Positions 55,265 to 64,000 of a DNA stretch of 64,000 nucleotides are shown piece after piece. The DNA comes from Euphorbia lathyris. Lineage: Eukaryota; Streptophyta; Magnoliopsida; Malpighiales; Euphorbiaceae. The DNA lies in contig NC_088917.1 of NCBI RefSeq assembly GCF_963576675.1, positions 12,304,001 to 12,368,000 of the forward strand, given 5' to 3'. The translations under genes were made by a program, and so were the position numbers. Position 1 is the stretch's first letter, and the number at the start of each line of letters is the position of its first letter. A model generated the notes under the pieces. It was not told the origin of the DNA, searched no databases, and worked only from the letters and a program-made list of their open reading frames with translations.

Positions 55265-55715
55265 TTTTTGCAACTACTTTTGTTTCTAAAATATTGAATT
55301 TTTATGCAACAACTTTTTTATTGTTGCGGTAAATGTTGTCATTTATAATAACAACATGTAGTCATTACTATAAATTCTTTAATCTACGGTAACCATACAT
55401 AGTTGTTGCTGTAAATACTTACATTTACGACAACAACATAGAGTCGTTGTTGTAAATGTTTTTATTTACAGTAACAACATGGAGTCGTTGCTGTAAATGC
55501 TTTCATTTACAGCAACAACATGCAGTTGTTTCTACAAACATTTTAATTTACAGCAACGAATGTATTATTGCCAAAGTTGTTACATTTTTTCCACAATCAC
55601 CACAATCTTGAAGAAATTTACAGCAACAAAATTTTGTAACGACCAAAAAAATTGCGTTGCTAAAATTTATTTTTAGCAACAACGTTTTCTGTTGTTGCCA
55701 AAACTTGTTACCAAA
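55265..55715. repeat. CACTA right subterminal repeat array
   Basis: Counterpart of the left array. CAGCAACAACATG/GTTGTTGC words recur about every 30-45 bp (for example ATTTACAGCAACAACATGCA near 55505), ending in the terminal TIR at 55734. The stretch 54944-55264 before it is AT-rich and holds nothing else recognisable. Confidence 0.85.
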
Positions 55716-55812
55716 AAGTAATTTTCTTGTAGTGATCAAAGTGCTGCTACAAAAAGGCCACTAAAACCCTATCTTTTATAGTGTATATATATATACACAC
55801 ACACAAACACAC

Positions 55813-56559
55813 CAATTTTTCTCCTCTTTGGGGGTTAATGAGAATTTTATCTCATTAAGAGCCCGGTTAAACATTATGCCCACTGTGGGGCTCGTTTTAC
55901 CGGGAGCTAAACCGGAAGGTTAGCTTCCGATTTCATTTTACAAACCTTCCGGTTTCTTGATTAATTTATTTATTTTTAATTAAAAAATAGAAATCGGAAG
56001 CCAGACTTCCGGTTTCTATTTTTTTATTTTAAAAACAGGGAGAGCGGAAGCCTGACTTCTAGTCTCTCTTTTGTGGTAAAGTGTAGATTAAAATAAACAA
56101 ATTTCAATATTTCTTACATTTCTAACATAATTTTAACATTTCTAACATTTATCATAATTCTTACATTTTATCGTATTTCTAATATTTAACATAATTCTAA
56201 CATTTAGATAAATGTTATCTCAATATTTCTAACATGAAACATATGTTTTGATATTTCAAACATTTCTAAAATTTAACATAATTCAGACATTTTTAACTTT
56301 TATCGTAAATCTTACATTTCTACATATTTCAAACATTAACATATTTATAACATCTAACATATATATCTAATATTGAACATAATTTTTTTACACATTTTTC
56401 TAACATATTTATTGTATTTTCATTTAATTATTTCAATTTCCAATATTAACATATTTAATACATATCACTTCAAATAAATAAATAATTACATGCTTTTTTT
56501 CTTTAGTAGATTTCTTCTATTATGCACCATCACAAAAAAATAAAGATAGTATTATTAAG

Positions 56560-56596
<37 letters not shown>

Positions 56597-58394
56597 ACCA
56601 ATGTATTAATACTAATACATAAAAAAAAATTACATTACTCAAACATACCTTTAATTTTTTTGAACTCTTTAAATAGGGTGAAAGATTAATGTTGTGAATT
56701 GTGAGAGATTAAGAGAAAATAAAATATTTAAGATGAAATAGAAGAAAAAGAAGAAAGTGAATGGAAGAAGAAAATAGAAAGAGAAGAATGTAAGAAAAGT
56801 TGAAGAAGTGGGAGAATAAGGAAAAGAAATAGAAATAAGTTGGTGAATGGAATAAAGGTTATAAATTGTATCAAATTTCTGGTTTTTGAATCAGAAATTA
56901 TTCCCACACATACACAGTTCAAAACCGTGAATGTGTAGTCAATGCTCCCTTTATGAGAGCAGTGACAATTTTAAATATATTAAGGGAGAGTGTGGTCTTA
57001 TCCACACTCTGCCACAAAAGAGAGACCGGGAGCCAGGCTTCCGGTCTCTTTGTTTTTAGAATAAAATAATAGAAATCGGAAGTCTGGCTTTCGGTTTCTA
57101 TTTTTTAATTAAAAAAATTAAGGGTAAATTCCAAAAAAACCCCTGTGGTTTGATGTTGTTTCAAAAAAACCCTTGTGGTTTGGTTTTACAAAAAAAAGGA
57201 CCGTGGTTTCGCCGTTACCCGAAAAACGGAAAATGACTTAACACCGTTAAAAATACTGACGTGGCAAGGGGTAGAGTTGGAAAAATATTTTTTTTATTTT
57301 TCTTTTTTTCTTTTTTATTTTTATTTTTCTTCTTCTTCTTCTTCCTCTCCTCCTCCTTTTCTTCTTCTTCTCCTCCCCCTCCTTCTTCTTCTTCTTCTTC
57401 TTCTTCTTTTCTTCTTCTTTTTTCTTCTTCTTCCTCTCTCTCTTCTCTTATTCTTCTTTTTTTCTATCTTTTTTTTCCTTTTTTTTAATTTCCAGAATTC
57501 TGAAAAATTCCAGAATTCTGGAACTTATCTTTCATCTGGAAATCCTTGCCTCGTTTTCTTCTTCCATGTCGTACCACACACTCCATCGGAATCAATCAGA
57601 CGGAGCCTTGGCTACATCGATTTCACCCCAAATCCTTGCCTCGTGGAACTGGAAAATCTGATAAAGAGGGATTTTACGCGGCTGCGCTTTGGCTACATCG
57701 ATTTCACCCCAAATCCCTAGCTTGTAATGTTCCATCCATGGCGAATTCGGTTACTTCAAGGACTTGCCGGAGATTCTTTACCGGATTCTAAAGGGATCTG
57801 ATGTGAGGCAGAAACAGAAAGATGAGTGGAACCGGAGAAACTCTGCCGCCCGTATTAGTGTTCAACGTCTAAATTTCAGACGTAACTTCTCGATTTCAGA
57901 AATTAAAAAAAAAATAGAAGAAGAAGAGAGGAGGAAGAAGAAGAAGAAGAAGAAGAGAGGAAGAAGGAGAAGAAGAAGAAGAAGAAGAAGAAGAAGAAGA
58001 GGAGGATAGGAAGAAGGAGAAGAAGAAAAAGAAAAAAGAAAAATAAAAAAAATATTTTTCCAACTCTACCCCTTGCCACGTCAACAACTTTAACACTGTT
58101 AAGCCAATTTCCGTTTTTTGGGTAACGGCGAAACCACGGTCCTTTTTTTTGTAAAACCAAACCACAAGGGTTTTTTTAGAACAACATCAAACCACATGGG
58201 TTTTTTTTGGAATTTATCCAAAAATTAAATAAGGAAACCGGAAGGCTAGCTTCCGGTTTCTTTGCAAAACGAAATTGGAAGCCAGCCTTCCGGTTTCGCT
58301 CCCGATTAAACAAGCCCCACAGTGAATATATTGTTTAACCGGGCTCTTAATGAGATAAAAATCTCATTAAGAGGCTCAAAGTGGGGAAAAATCT
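55813..58394. mobile_element. Long-TIR element, copy B (carries a MITE)
   Basis: Same ends and 9-bp flanks as copy A (CAAACACAC at 55804-55812 and 58395-58403). It is the most complete copy: both inner arms (GAGAGACCGGGAGCCAGGCT and partner) and the outer palindromes remain. A 1.1-kb foldback MITE (57122-58219) sits in the right arm. Without it the copy is about 1.48 kb. Confidence 0.85.
57122..58219. mobile_element. Foldback MITE with CTT/GAA arms, possible Pack-MULE (1098 bp)
   Basis: Inverted repeats of about 170 bp (GGGTAAATTCC...GGGGTAGAGTTGG) are flanked by a perfect 9-bp TSD AAAAATTAA (57113-57121, 58220-58228). Inside the arms are long CTT-rich (57325-57480) and GAA-rich (57915-58060) tracts that are also complementary to each other. 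The centre (57485-57900) is of higher complexity with a duplicated GGCTACATCGATTTCACCCC segment (57608-57627 and 57691-57710). It could be a captured gene piece, but I recognise no protein. Confidence 0.85.
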
Positions 58395-58619
58395 CAAACA
58401 CACACGCACACACATATCTACTGATAGACTTTCATAACTATCATTTAATATTAAAGTCCATTGGGACAGTTTTTAATTCAGCCACAACAAAAAGATGGCA
58501 TAAGGCCCATTGGAGCAGTTAATCAAAGTGTTGCTACAAAAAGGCCACTAAAACCCTATTTTTTGTAGTATATATGTGTGTGTGTGTGTGTATGTGTGTG
58601 TATTTGTATGAAAATTTCA

Positions 58620-58658
<39 letters not shown>

Positions 58659-58812
58659 ATTTGACTTTTATTTTGATTAACTTTAGTATATTTGATTAAT
58701 GGTTTTGTAAAATTTAATATTTTGAATAATAGAATTAAAAAATATATATATATTAAGAAACCATATTGAATTTAATTTATTTACAACAATATATATACAC
58801 ACACAAACACAC
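58395..58812. other. Spacer between copies B and C, with intact CACTA target site
   Basis: It matches the A-B spacer (38529-38660 plus 55735-55812) and the left flank of copy A (37049-37222). It contains CAGTTAATCAAAGTG, the uninterrupted form of the CACTA insertion site. TG and TA microsatellites lie at about 58574-58610 and 58626-58656. There is no gene. Confidence 0.8.
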
Positions 58813-59922
58813 GAATTTTTCCCTACTTTGGGGCTCTTAATGAGAATTTTATCTCATTAAGAGCCTGGTTAAACATTATGCCCACTGTAGGGCTCGTTTT
58901 ACCGGGAGCTAAACTGGAAGGTTAGCTTTCGATTTCATTTTGCAAAGGAACCGGAAGCAAACCTTCCAGTTTCTTAATTTACTTATTTATTTTTAATTAA
59001 AAAATAGAAATTGGAAGCCAAACTTCCGGTTTCTATTTTTTTATTTTAAAAACAGAGAGAGCGGAAGCCTGACTTCTGGTCTCTCTTTTGTGGTAGAGTG
59101 TAGATTAAAATAAACAAATTTCAATATTTCTTACATTTCTAACATAAATCTAACATTTCTAACATTTATCATAATTCTTACATTTTATCGTATTTCTAAC
59201 ATTTAACATAATTCTAACATTTAAATAAATGTTATCTCAATATTTCTACATGAAACATATGTTTTGATATTTCAAACATTTCTAAAATTTAACATAATTC
59301 AAACATTTTTAAACATTTATCATAAATCTTACATTTCTACATATTTCTAACATATTTCAAACATTTAACATATTTATAACATCTAACATATATATCTAAT
59401 ATTTAACATAATTTTTTCACACATTTGTCTAACATATTTATTGTATTTTCATTTAATTATTTCAATTTCCAATATTAACATATTTAATACATATCACTTC
59501 AAATAAATAAATAATTACATACTTTTTTCTTTAGTAGATTTCTTCTATTATGCACCATCATGGAAAAAAAATAAAGATAGTATTATTAAGTAAATATATA
59601 TATATATATAATAACCAATGTATTAATACTAATTACATATAAAAAAATTACATTACTCAAACATACCTTTAATTTTTTGAACTCTTTAAATAGGGTGAAA
59701 GATTAATGTTGTGAATTGTGAGAGATTAAGAGAAAATAAAATATTTAATGAGAAATAGAAAAAGAAGAAAATAGAAAGAGAAGAATGTAAGAAAAGTTGA
59801 AGAAGTTAGAGAATAAGGAAAAGAAATAGAAATAAGTGGGTGAATGTAATAAAGGTTATAAATTGTATCAAATTTCTGGTTTTTGAACCAGAAATTATTC
59901 CCACACATTCACAGTTCAAAAC

Positions 59923-62900
59923 TAGGGCTGTCAATTGGTTGGGGATTCTCCATCCCCGTTGGGGACTGGGAATCCCCGTTTGGGGGATGGTTTGTATTTC
60001 TTCCCCGACAGACGGGGATATGGCGGGTATGGTTATACGTGTTCCATCCCCGTCCCCGAAGGATCCCCGACTAAATACCCGAATCAATAAAAAAATAAAT
60101 TAAAAAATATAAAGCTAACCTATTAAAAATAAATAAAGAAATAACATTTGAGTAGAGAAGGATCTGGAAACAAATTAATTGTTTGTTTTATATTTTATAA
60201 TAAACAAATTAAGTAGGTCTTCTCATATCCCTAAAAAATGACTCTCTTTTCTTTCCTTCTCTATTCAGCCGCTGCTCCGCTCTTCTCTCTTCTCATTGTC
60301 TTTCCCTAAAACTAGTTCGTTTGAGTCTTATCTCTTTCGTCGTTGCTCATTGTTCCGCCGTCGCTCAAGGTTAAAAGAGATCGTGGCACCTTCGCACCTC
60401 CAACTGCAACAATACCGAAGTCGCACCGGTCGGTCTTCATTTTGAAAGCAAGTTAGTTGTTCTGCATCATGAGTTGCATTAATACGGAGCAGGTTCTCTT
60501 CAATTCTTTAATAATGGAAACTTTGCAAGATGAGTCAAAAAGCTAATGAAAAAAGATGAGTCAAAAGCTTATTAAAAACAGATGGCAACTTTGCAGCATA
60601 AAAAATTAATAATTAGTCAAGGCTCACTCTTTAAGTTTATATATTTGAATTTCTAACTCTCTCATTGATATATTTTAATTTCTAACTCTCTTATTGATAA
60701 TAAATTAACATAAAATATGCAAAACTCAAACATGAAGCATTAGTATAATCATATAATAATATATAAGTGTTTGTCTACATGTAAATCCATAATGTTGTCC
60801 TTGATCTCTATAATCATATAATAATATATAAGTGTTTGTCTACTTGTAAATCCATATAATAATATATAAGCATTATGATCTCTATTTGTTTGATATTTTT
60901 ATAGTCTCTGTTTGTTTGTTTGAGTTTTTTTATAATCTCTGCTTGTCTTCTCTTATAGGTAAAAAAATAGAGTCAGTAGTTGACCAAGCTAGTCAAAGAG
61001 TAATAGATGAACTTTCTCATTAAGAAAACATTCAGAAATGTTCATTGGAGATTGACACACCAAAATTAGAATTCAAAAGAGCATCAACATCAGTAGCCAA
61101 ACTTGATATGGTGGAGGTTGATGGACCAAAATTAGGGTCCAAAAGAGCATCACTAGGAAAAAATGATACGATAGAGGTTGATGGACCAAAGTTGGGGTCC
61201 AAAAGAGCTCGTACTTCAATCGTATGGAACCATTTTAAGATAGTAACATTGGATGACGGTAAAATCAAAGCAATATGTGACTACTGTAAGAAGAGGCTTA
61301 GAGGAGATTCAGGAGTAGGGACTAGACATTTGCATGATCATTTAAAATCATGTTCACGCAAGAAGGTTATTGACAGTAGGCAAGTAGTAATAAAAGTTGG
61401 CAAGCAAAGTGATGGCAAACCAGTGCTCGGGAGTGCTCTTAACTTTGATCATGAGTATTCAAGACTTAAGTTAGCTAGAATGATTGTACTACATGAGCTA
61501 CCATTCAGGCTCACTGAATTGGTGGGGTTTAAAGAATATTCTATCTCTCTTCAACCGTTCTTCAAGATCCCATCTCGAAACACACTTAGATCAGACATCA
61601 TGAAGTTGTATGAGCATGAAAAATCAAAGATGATGAAGATGTTTCAGAAGAACACTAGTAGGGTTGCCATTACAACTGATATGTGGACAAGCAATCGAAA
61701 GAAAGGTTTCATGGCTATTACAGCACATTATTTAGATGATTTCTGGAGTTTACAGAGTCGAATTATCAGGTATACTTCTTCTTTTTAATTAAACTTGATT
61801 CATGTTCTTGATTCTTTTAAAAATGGTGCATTGTATATGTCAAATGCTTATTAGTGCTTAATTGATTAGGTTTGCTTATGTGATGGCTCCTCATACTGGT
61901 GATGTGATATGTGAAGTGTTTGGTGATGCATTGATGGATTGGAATCTTGATACCAAATTGTCTACATTAACATTAGATAATTGTTCTACAAATGATGCTT
62001 TGATAAATTTAATGTTAGCAAAGTTATCAAAGAAACGTTTGATGTTGGGTGGAACATTATTGCATATGCGTTGTTGTGCTCGTATTTTAAATTTGGTTGT
62101 CAAGGAAGGATTAAAACATATCAACGAATGCATTGAGAAAATTCGTGATAGTGTTGTTTTTTGGACTGCTGGAGCTAAAAGAATTGAGAAATTTGAATAA
62201 GTTTTAGTTCAATTGAACATCCCTTACACTAGACAGTTAGCTTTAGATGTCAGTACTAGGTGGAATTCTACTTTTTTGATGCTTGAAACTGTTCTTCCAT
62301 ATAAAAATGCATTTGAGAGGTTAAAATTGCGAGAGCCTCAATACAAGTCTCTTCCATCAGATGATGAATGGGAAATTGCTGAGGAGGTGTGTAAAAAATT
62401 GAAGTCGTTTTATGATGTTACTGAGATATTTTCTGGCACAAAGTATCCTACTACCAATTTGTTCTTCCCCAATATATGTGACATTAAAATGGCTCTTAAT
62501 GATTGGAGAACTTGTGGTTCGGTGCATTTTGAAACCATGGCATCACAAATGATTAAGAAGTTTGATAAGCATTGGGATGAAATACATGGCATTATGGGTG
62601 TAGCAATTATGTTGGATCCTAGGTTTAAGTTGTGCTTGATGGAGTATTATTATCCTATTTTGTATGGTCAAGAAGAAACAGAGTTTAAAATTCAAAGGAT
62701 AAAAAAATATTTTGTGCTGATTTGATTGAGGAATATGCTAGTAAAAAGTAAGAGGGGAACAAGGAAGACAGAATTAGAACAATTTTTGCACAAAATGGTA
62801 CATCTAATCGATTTGCAAAATTTGAACAGTTTCTAGTTTCTCGTGGGATACGTGAAAACAGTGTTAAAACAGAATTAGATAGTTATTTAGAAGAAAATTT

Positions 62901-63779
62901 GTTGCCTAAGACTACAAGTTTCGATATATTGTCATGGTGGAGCCAAGCCCTTAAGTATCCTACATTGCAATTGATTGCTAGAGATATATTGGCTATTCCT
63001 ATATCCACTGTGGCTTCAGAGTCTGTTTTTAGTACAAGTGGAAGGGTTATAAGTGATTATCATAGTTCACTTCGTTCAAATACAATTGAGGCATTGATGT
63101 GCACTCAAAATTGGCTATGGAGCGAATACCAAGGTACTTACAATATTTATTTATGATTCATTTTAATTATAATAGTTTGATGACAAGTTTATTCTTAATA
63201 TAATATTTCTTTTTTAGATACCTGTATGAGTACCGAAATTCTTGCTCAATATTGTGATCTTCTTAATGATGAAGATAGAGATGAAATGGTAATTTATTTA
63301 ATTTGGTAGACTTCCTATTTTAAGTATCACATTGTGTTTCGGTATTTGTATTGATTTGTAAATTGTATTGTAGGTAATACAATGAAGAGGAATTAGTTGA
63401 TGGGTGCCGGAGGAATGGATGCCAATGACGACTTTTTGTTTCTAATTATTTGTATCGGACTATATTTGTCTATGTTGCTAGTAGTTTATAATTTATTTTG
63501 ATTTACTTTGGACTTGTAAAGATCTTTATAATTTATTTTGCTTTACTTTGGACTAGAATACATCTTTCAGATCATTCCTCTACTTATATGCTACAAAGTT
63601 ATATTTTATATGAAAAATGGAGGAAAATTATGAACTTAAATGGGGATGGAGATTCCCCGCGGGGATGGGGATGGTAGCAAATTTATCCCCATATGTTAAT
63701 CGGGCACGGGGATGGGGAATCTCTGATTGACCAATGGTCGAGGATGGTTATGGCAATCCCCGCCCCGTTTACAGCCCTA
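59923..63779 (+). mobile_element. hAT transposon, decayed (3857 bp)
   Basis: Ends TAGGGCTGTCAAT and (inverse) TAGGGCTGTAAAC are hAT-type terminal inverted repeats. G-rich subterminal regions full of GGGGAT words lie at both sides (59936-60070 and 63635-63770). The interior encodes a BED-finger hAT transposase, broken. An 8-bp TSD is not found because the right flank appears deleted relative to copies A and B. Confidence 0.88.
60959..63385 (+). pseudogene. hAT (RICESLEEPER/DAYSLEEPER-like) transposase pseudogene
   Basis: The coding frame enters after a TTATAG acceptor (about 60958). The frame has TAA at 61021, then three imperfect repeats of EVDGPKLGSKRAS, a BED zinc finger (WNHFKIV...CDYCKKRL...HLHDHLKSC) and the hAT core (TTDMWTSNRKKGFMAITAHY) to 61769. 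An intron (61770-61869) leads to FAYVMAPHTGDVICEVFG..., with TAA at 62198-62200. QLALDVSTRWNSTFLMLE follows. A frameshift occurs at about 62705, then TAA near 62750. The hAT dimerisation domain (LDSYLEENLLP...ASESVFSTSGRVISDYHSSL) comes next. Two short 3' exons end DEMVIQ-stop at 63385. It has three in-frame stops and one frameshift, so it is non-functional. Confidence 0.9.
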
Positions 63780-64000
63780 ACCAGAAGACAGACTTCCGGT
63801 CTCTTTGTTTTTAGAATAAAATAATAGAAACCGAAAGGCTAGCTTCCGGTTTCTTTGCAAAACGAAATCAGAAGCCAGCCTTCCGGTTTCGCTCCCGGTT
63901 AAACAAGCCCCACAGTGAATATAATGTTTAACCGTGCTATTAATGAGGTAAAAATCTTATTAAGAGCCCCAAAGTGGGGCAAAATCTCAAAAACACACAC

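Larger units (their letters stand above)
38661..55734. mobile_element. CACTA (En/Spm) transposon, 17 kb with nested insertions
   Basis: It begins CACTACAAAAAAATCG and ends CTTGTAGTG, with a 3-bp duplication ATC at 38658-38660 and 55735-55737. A related site without the insertion survives at about 58516-58530 (CAGTTAATCAAAGTG), confirming the ends and the TSD. Subterminal GCAACAAC/GTTGTTGC repeats line both ends, the normal transposase-binding layout of CACTA elements. No CACTA transposase is present. The cargo is exons of a phosphopantetheinyl-transferase-like gene plus later insertions: a MITE (40033), a solo LTR (40879), an LTR element (44999) and a MULE (48444). Without those four insertions the element is about 3.7 kb and non-autonomous. 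Confidence 0.93.
58813..63987. mobile_element. Long-TIR element, copy C (carries a hAT transposon)
   Basis: Left end GAATTTTTCCCTACTTTGGG with CAAACACAC before it. Right end ...GGGGCAAAATCT near 63987, followed by a slightly changed flank. The hAT element (59923-63779) replaced part of the interior: sequence present in copies A and B from the AACTGTGAATGTG site to the inner right arm is missing on the right side. Without the hAT the copy is about 1.3 kb. Confidence 0.82.

Noticed and set aside
57175..58165. Phe/Ser/Leu-rich and Arg/Lys-rich ORFs on both strands
   Set aside because: They are translations of CTT/GAA microsatellite tracts.

Overview
This is plant nuclear DNA, most likely from a eudicot. 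Introns have GT-AG borders, intergenic DNA is AT-rich, and the one complete host gene resembles the plant lateral-root protein ALF4/glomulin. Nearly everything else is transposable elements, nested up to four deep. There is no bacterial or organellar gene order. I saw no tRNA or rRNA gene and no CRISPR array.

Left part (1-25 kb). A lone Ty1-copia (SIRE/Maximus-like) LTR (1245-2418) precedes an old non-autonomous LTR element (about 2566-24870). That element holds a foldback MITE and has been split by a 17.15-kb Ty3/gypsy Tat/Ogre-type element (5025-22174, TSD CCACT). The Tat element has 3-kb LTRs with a CpG-rich palindrome cluster just upstream of the TATA box. Its gag-protease polyprotein carries four gag-like modules. 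An in-frame amber codon separates this from a pol frame that has lost RNase H by internal deletion. A spliced coiled-coil gene lies on the opposite strand behind pol, followed by about 24 copies of a 39-bp hairpin repeat before the 3' LTR.

Middle (25-36 kb). After decayed intergenic DNA with two small MITEs comes a 14-exon, minus-strand ALF4-like gene (28410-33698). Its inferred CDS is 1845 nt and has no break. A 5'-truncated LINE with a tandemly duplicated RNase H domain sits 254 bp upstream of its start codon, with a 12-bp TSD and a poly(A) tail.

Right part (36-64 kb). A MITE-within-MITE leads into three tandem copies (A, B, C) of a long-TIR element rich in GGAAGCC/GGCTTCC palindromes. Each copy region took a later insertion. 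The A-B spacer holds a 17-kb CACTA element (TSD ATC; the intact site survives between B and C). Copy B holds a CTT/GAA foldback MITE, and copy C holds a decayed hAT transposon. The CACTA carries exons resembling a plant 4'-phosphopantetheinyl transferase, a 3.1-kb lone LTR, a young 3.4-kb LTR element with a single unrecognised 726-aa ORF, and a 6.5-kb Mutator-like element. The Mutator-like element encodes a MURA-type transposase and a separate GRF-zinc-finger/membrane protein.

All exon joins, target-site duplications and nesting orders were read directly from the bases. Family names come from recognised motifs, because no database search was possible.
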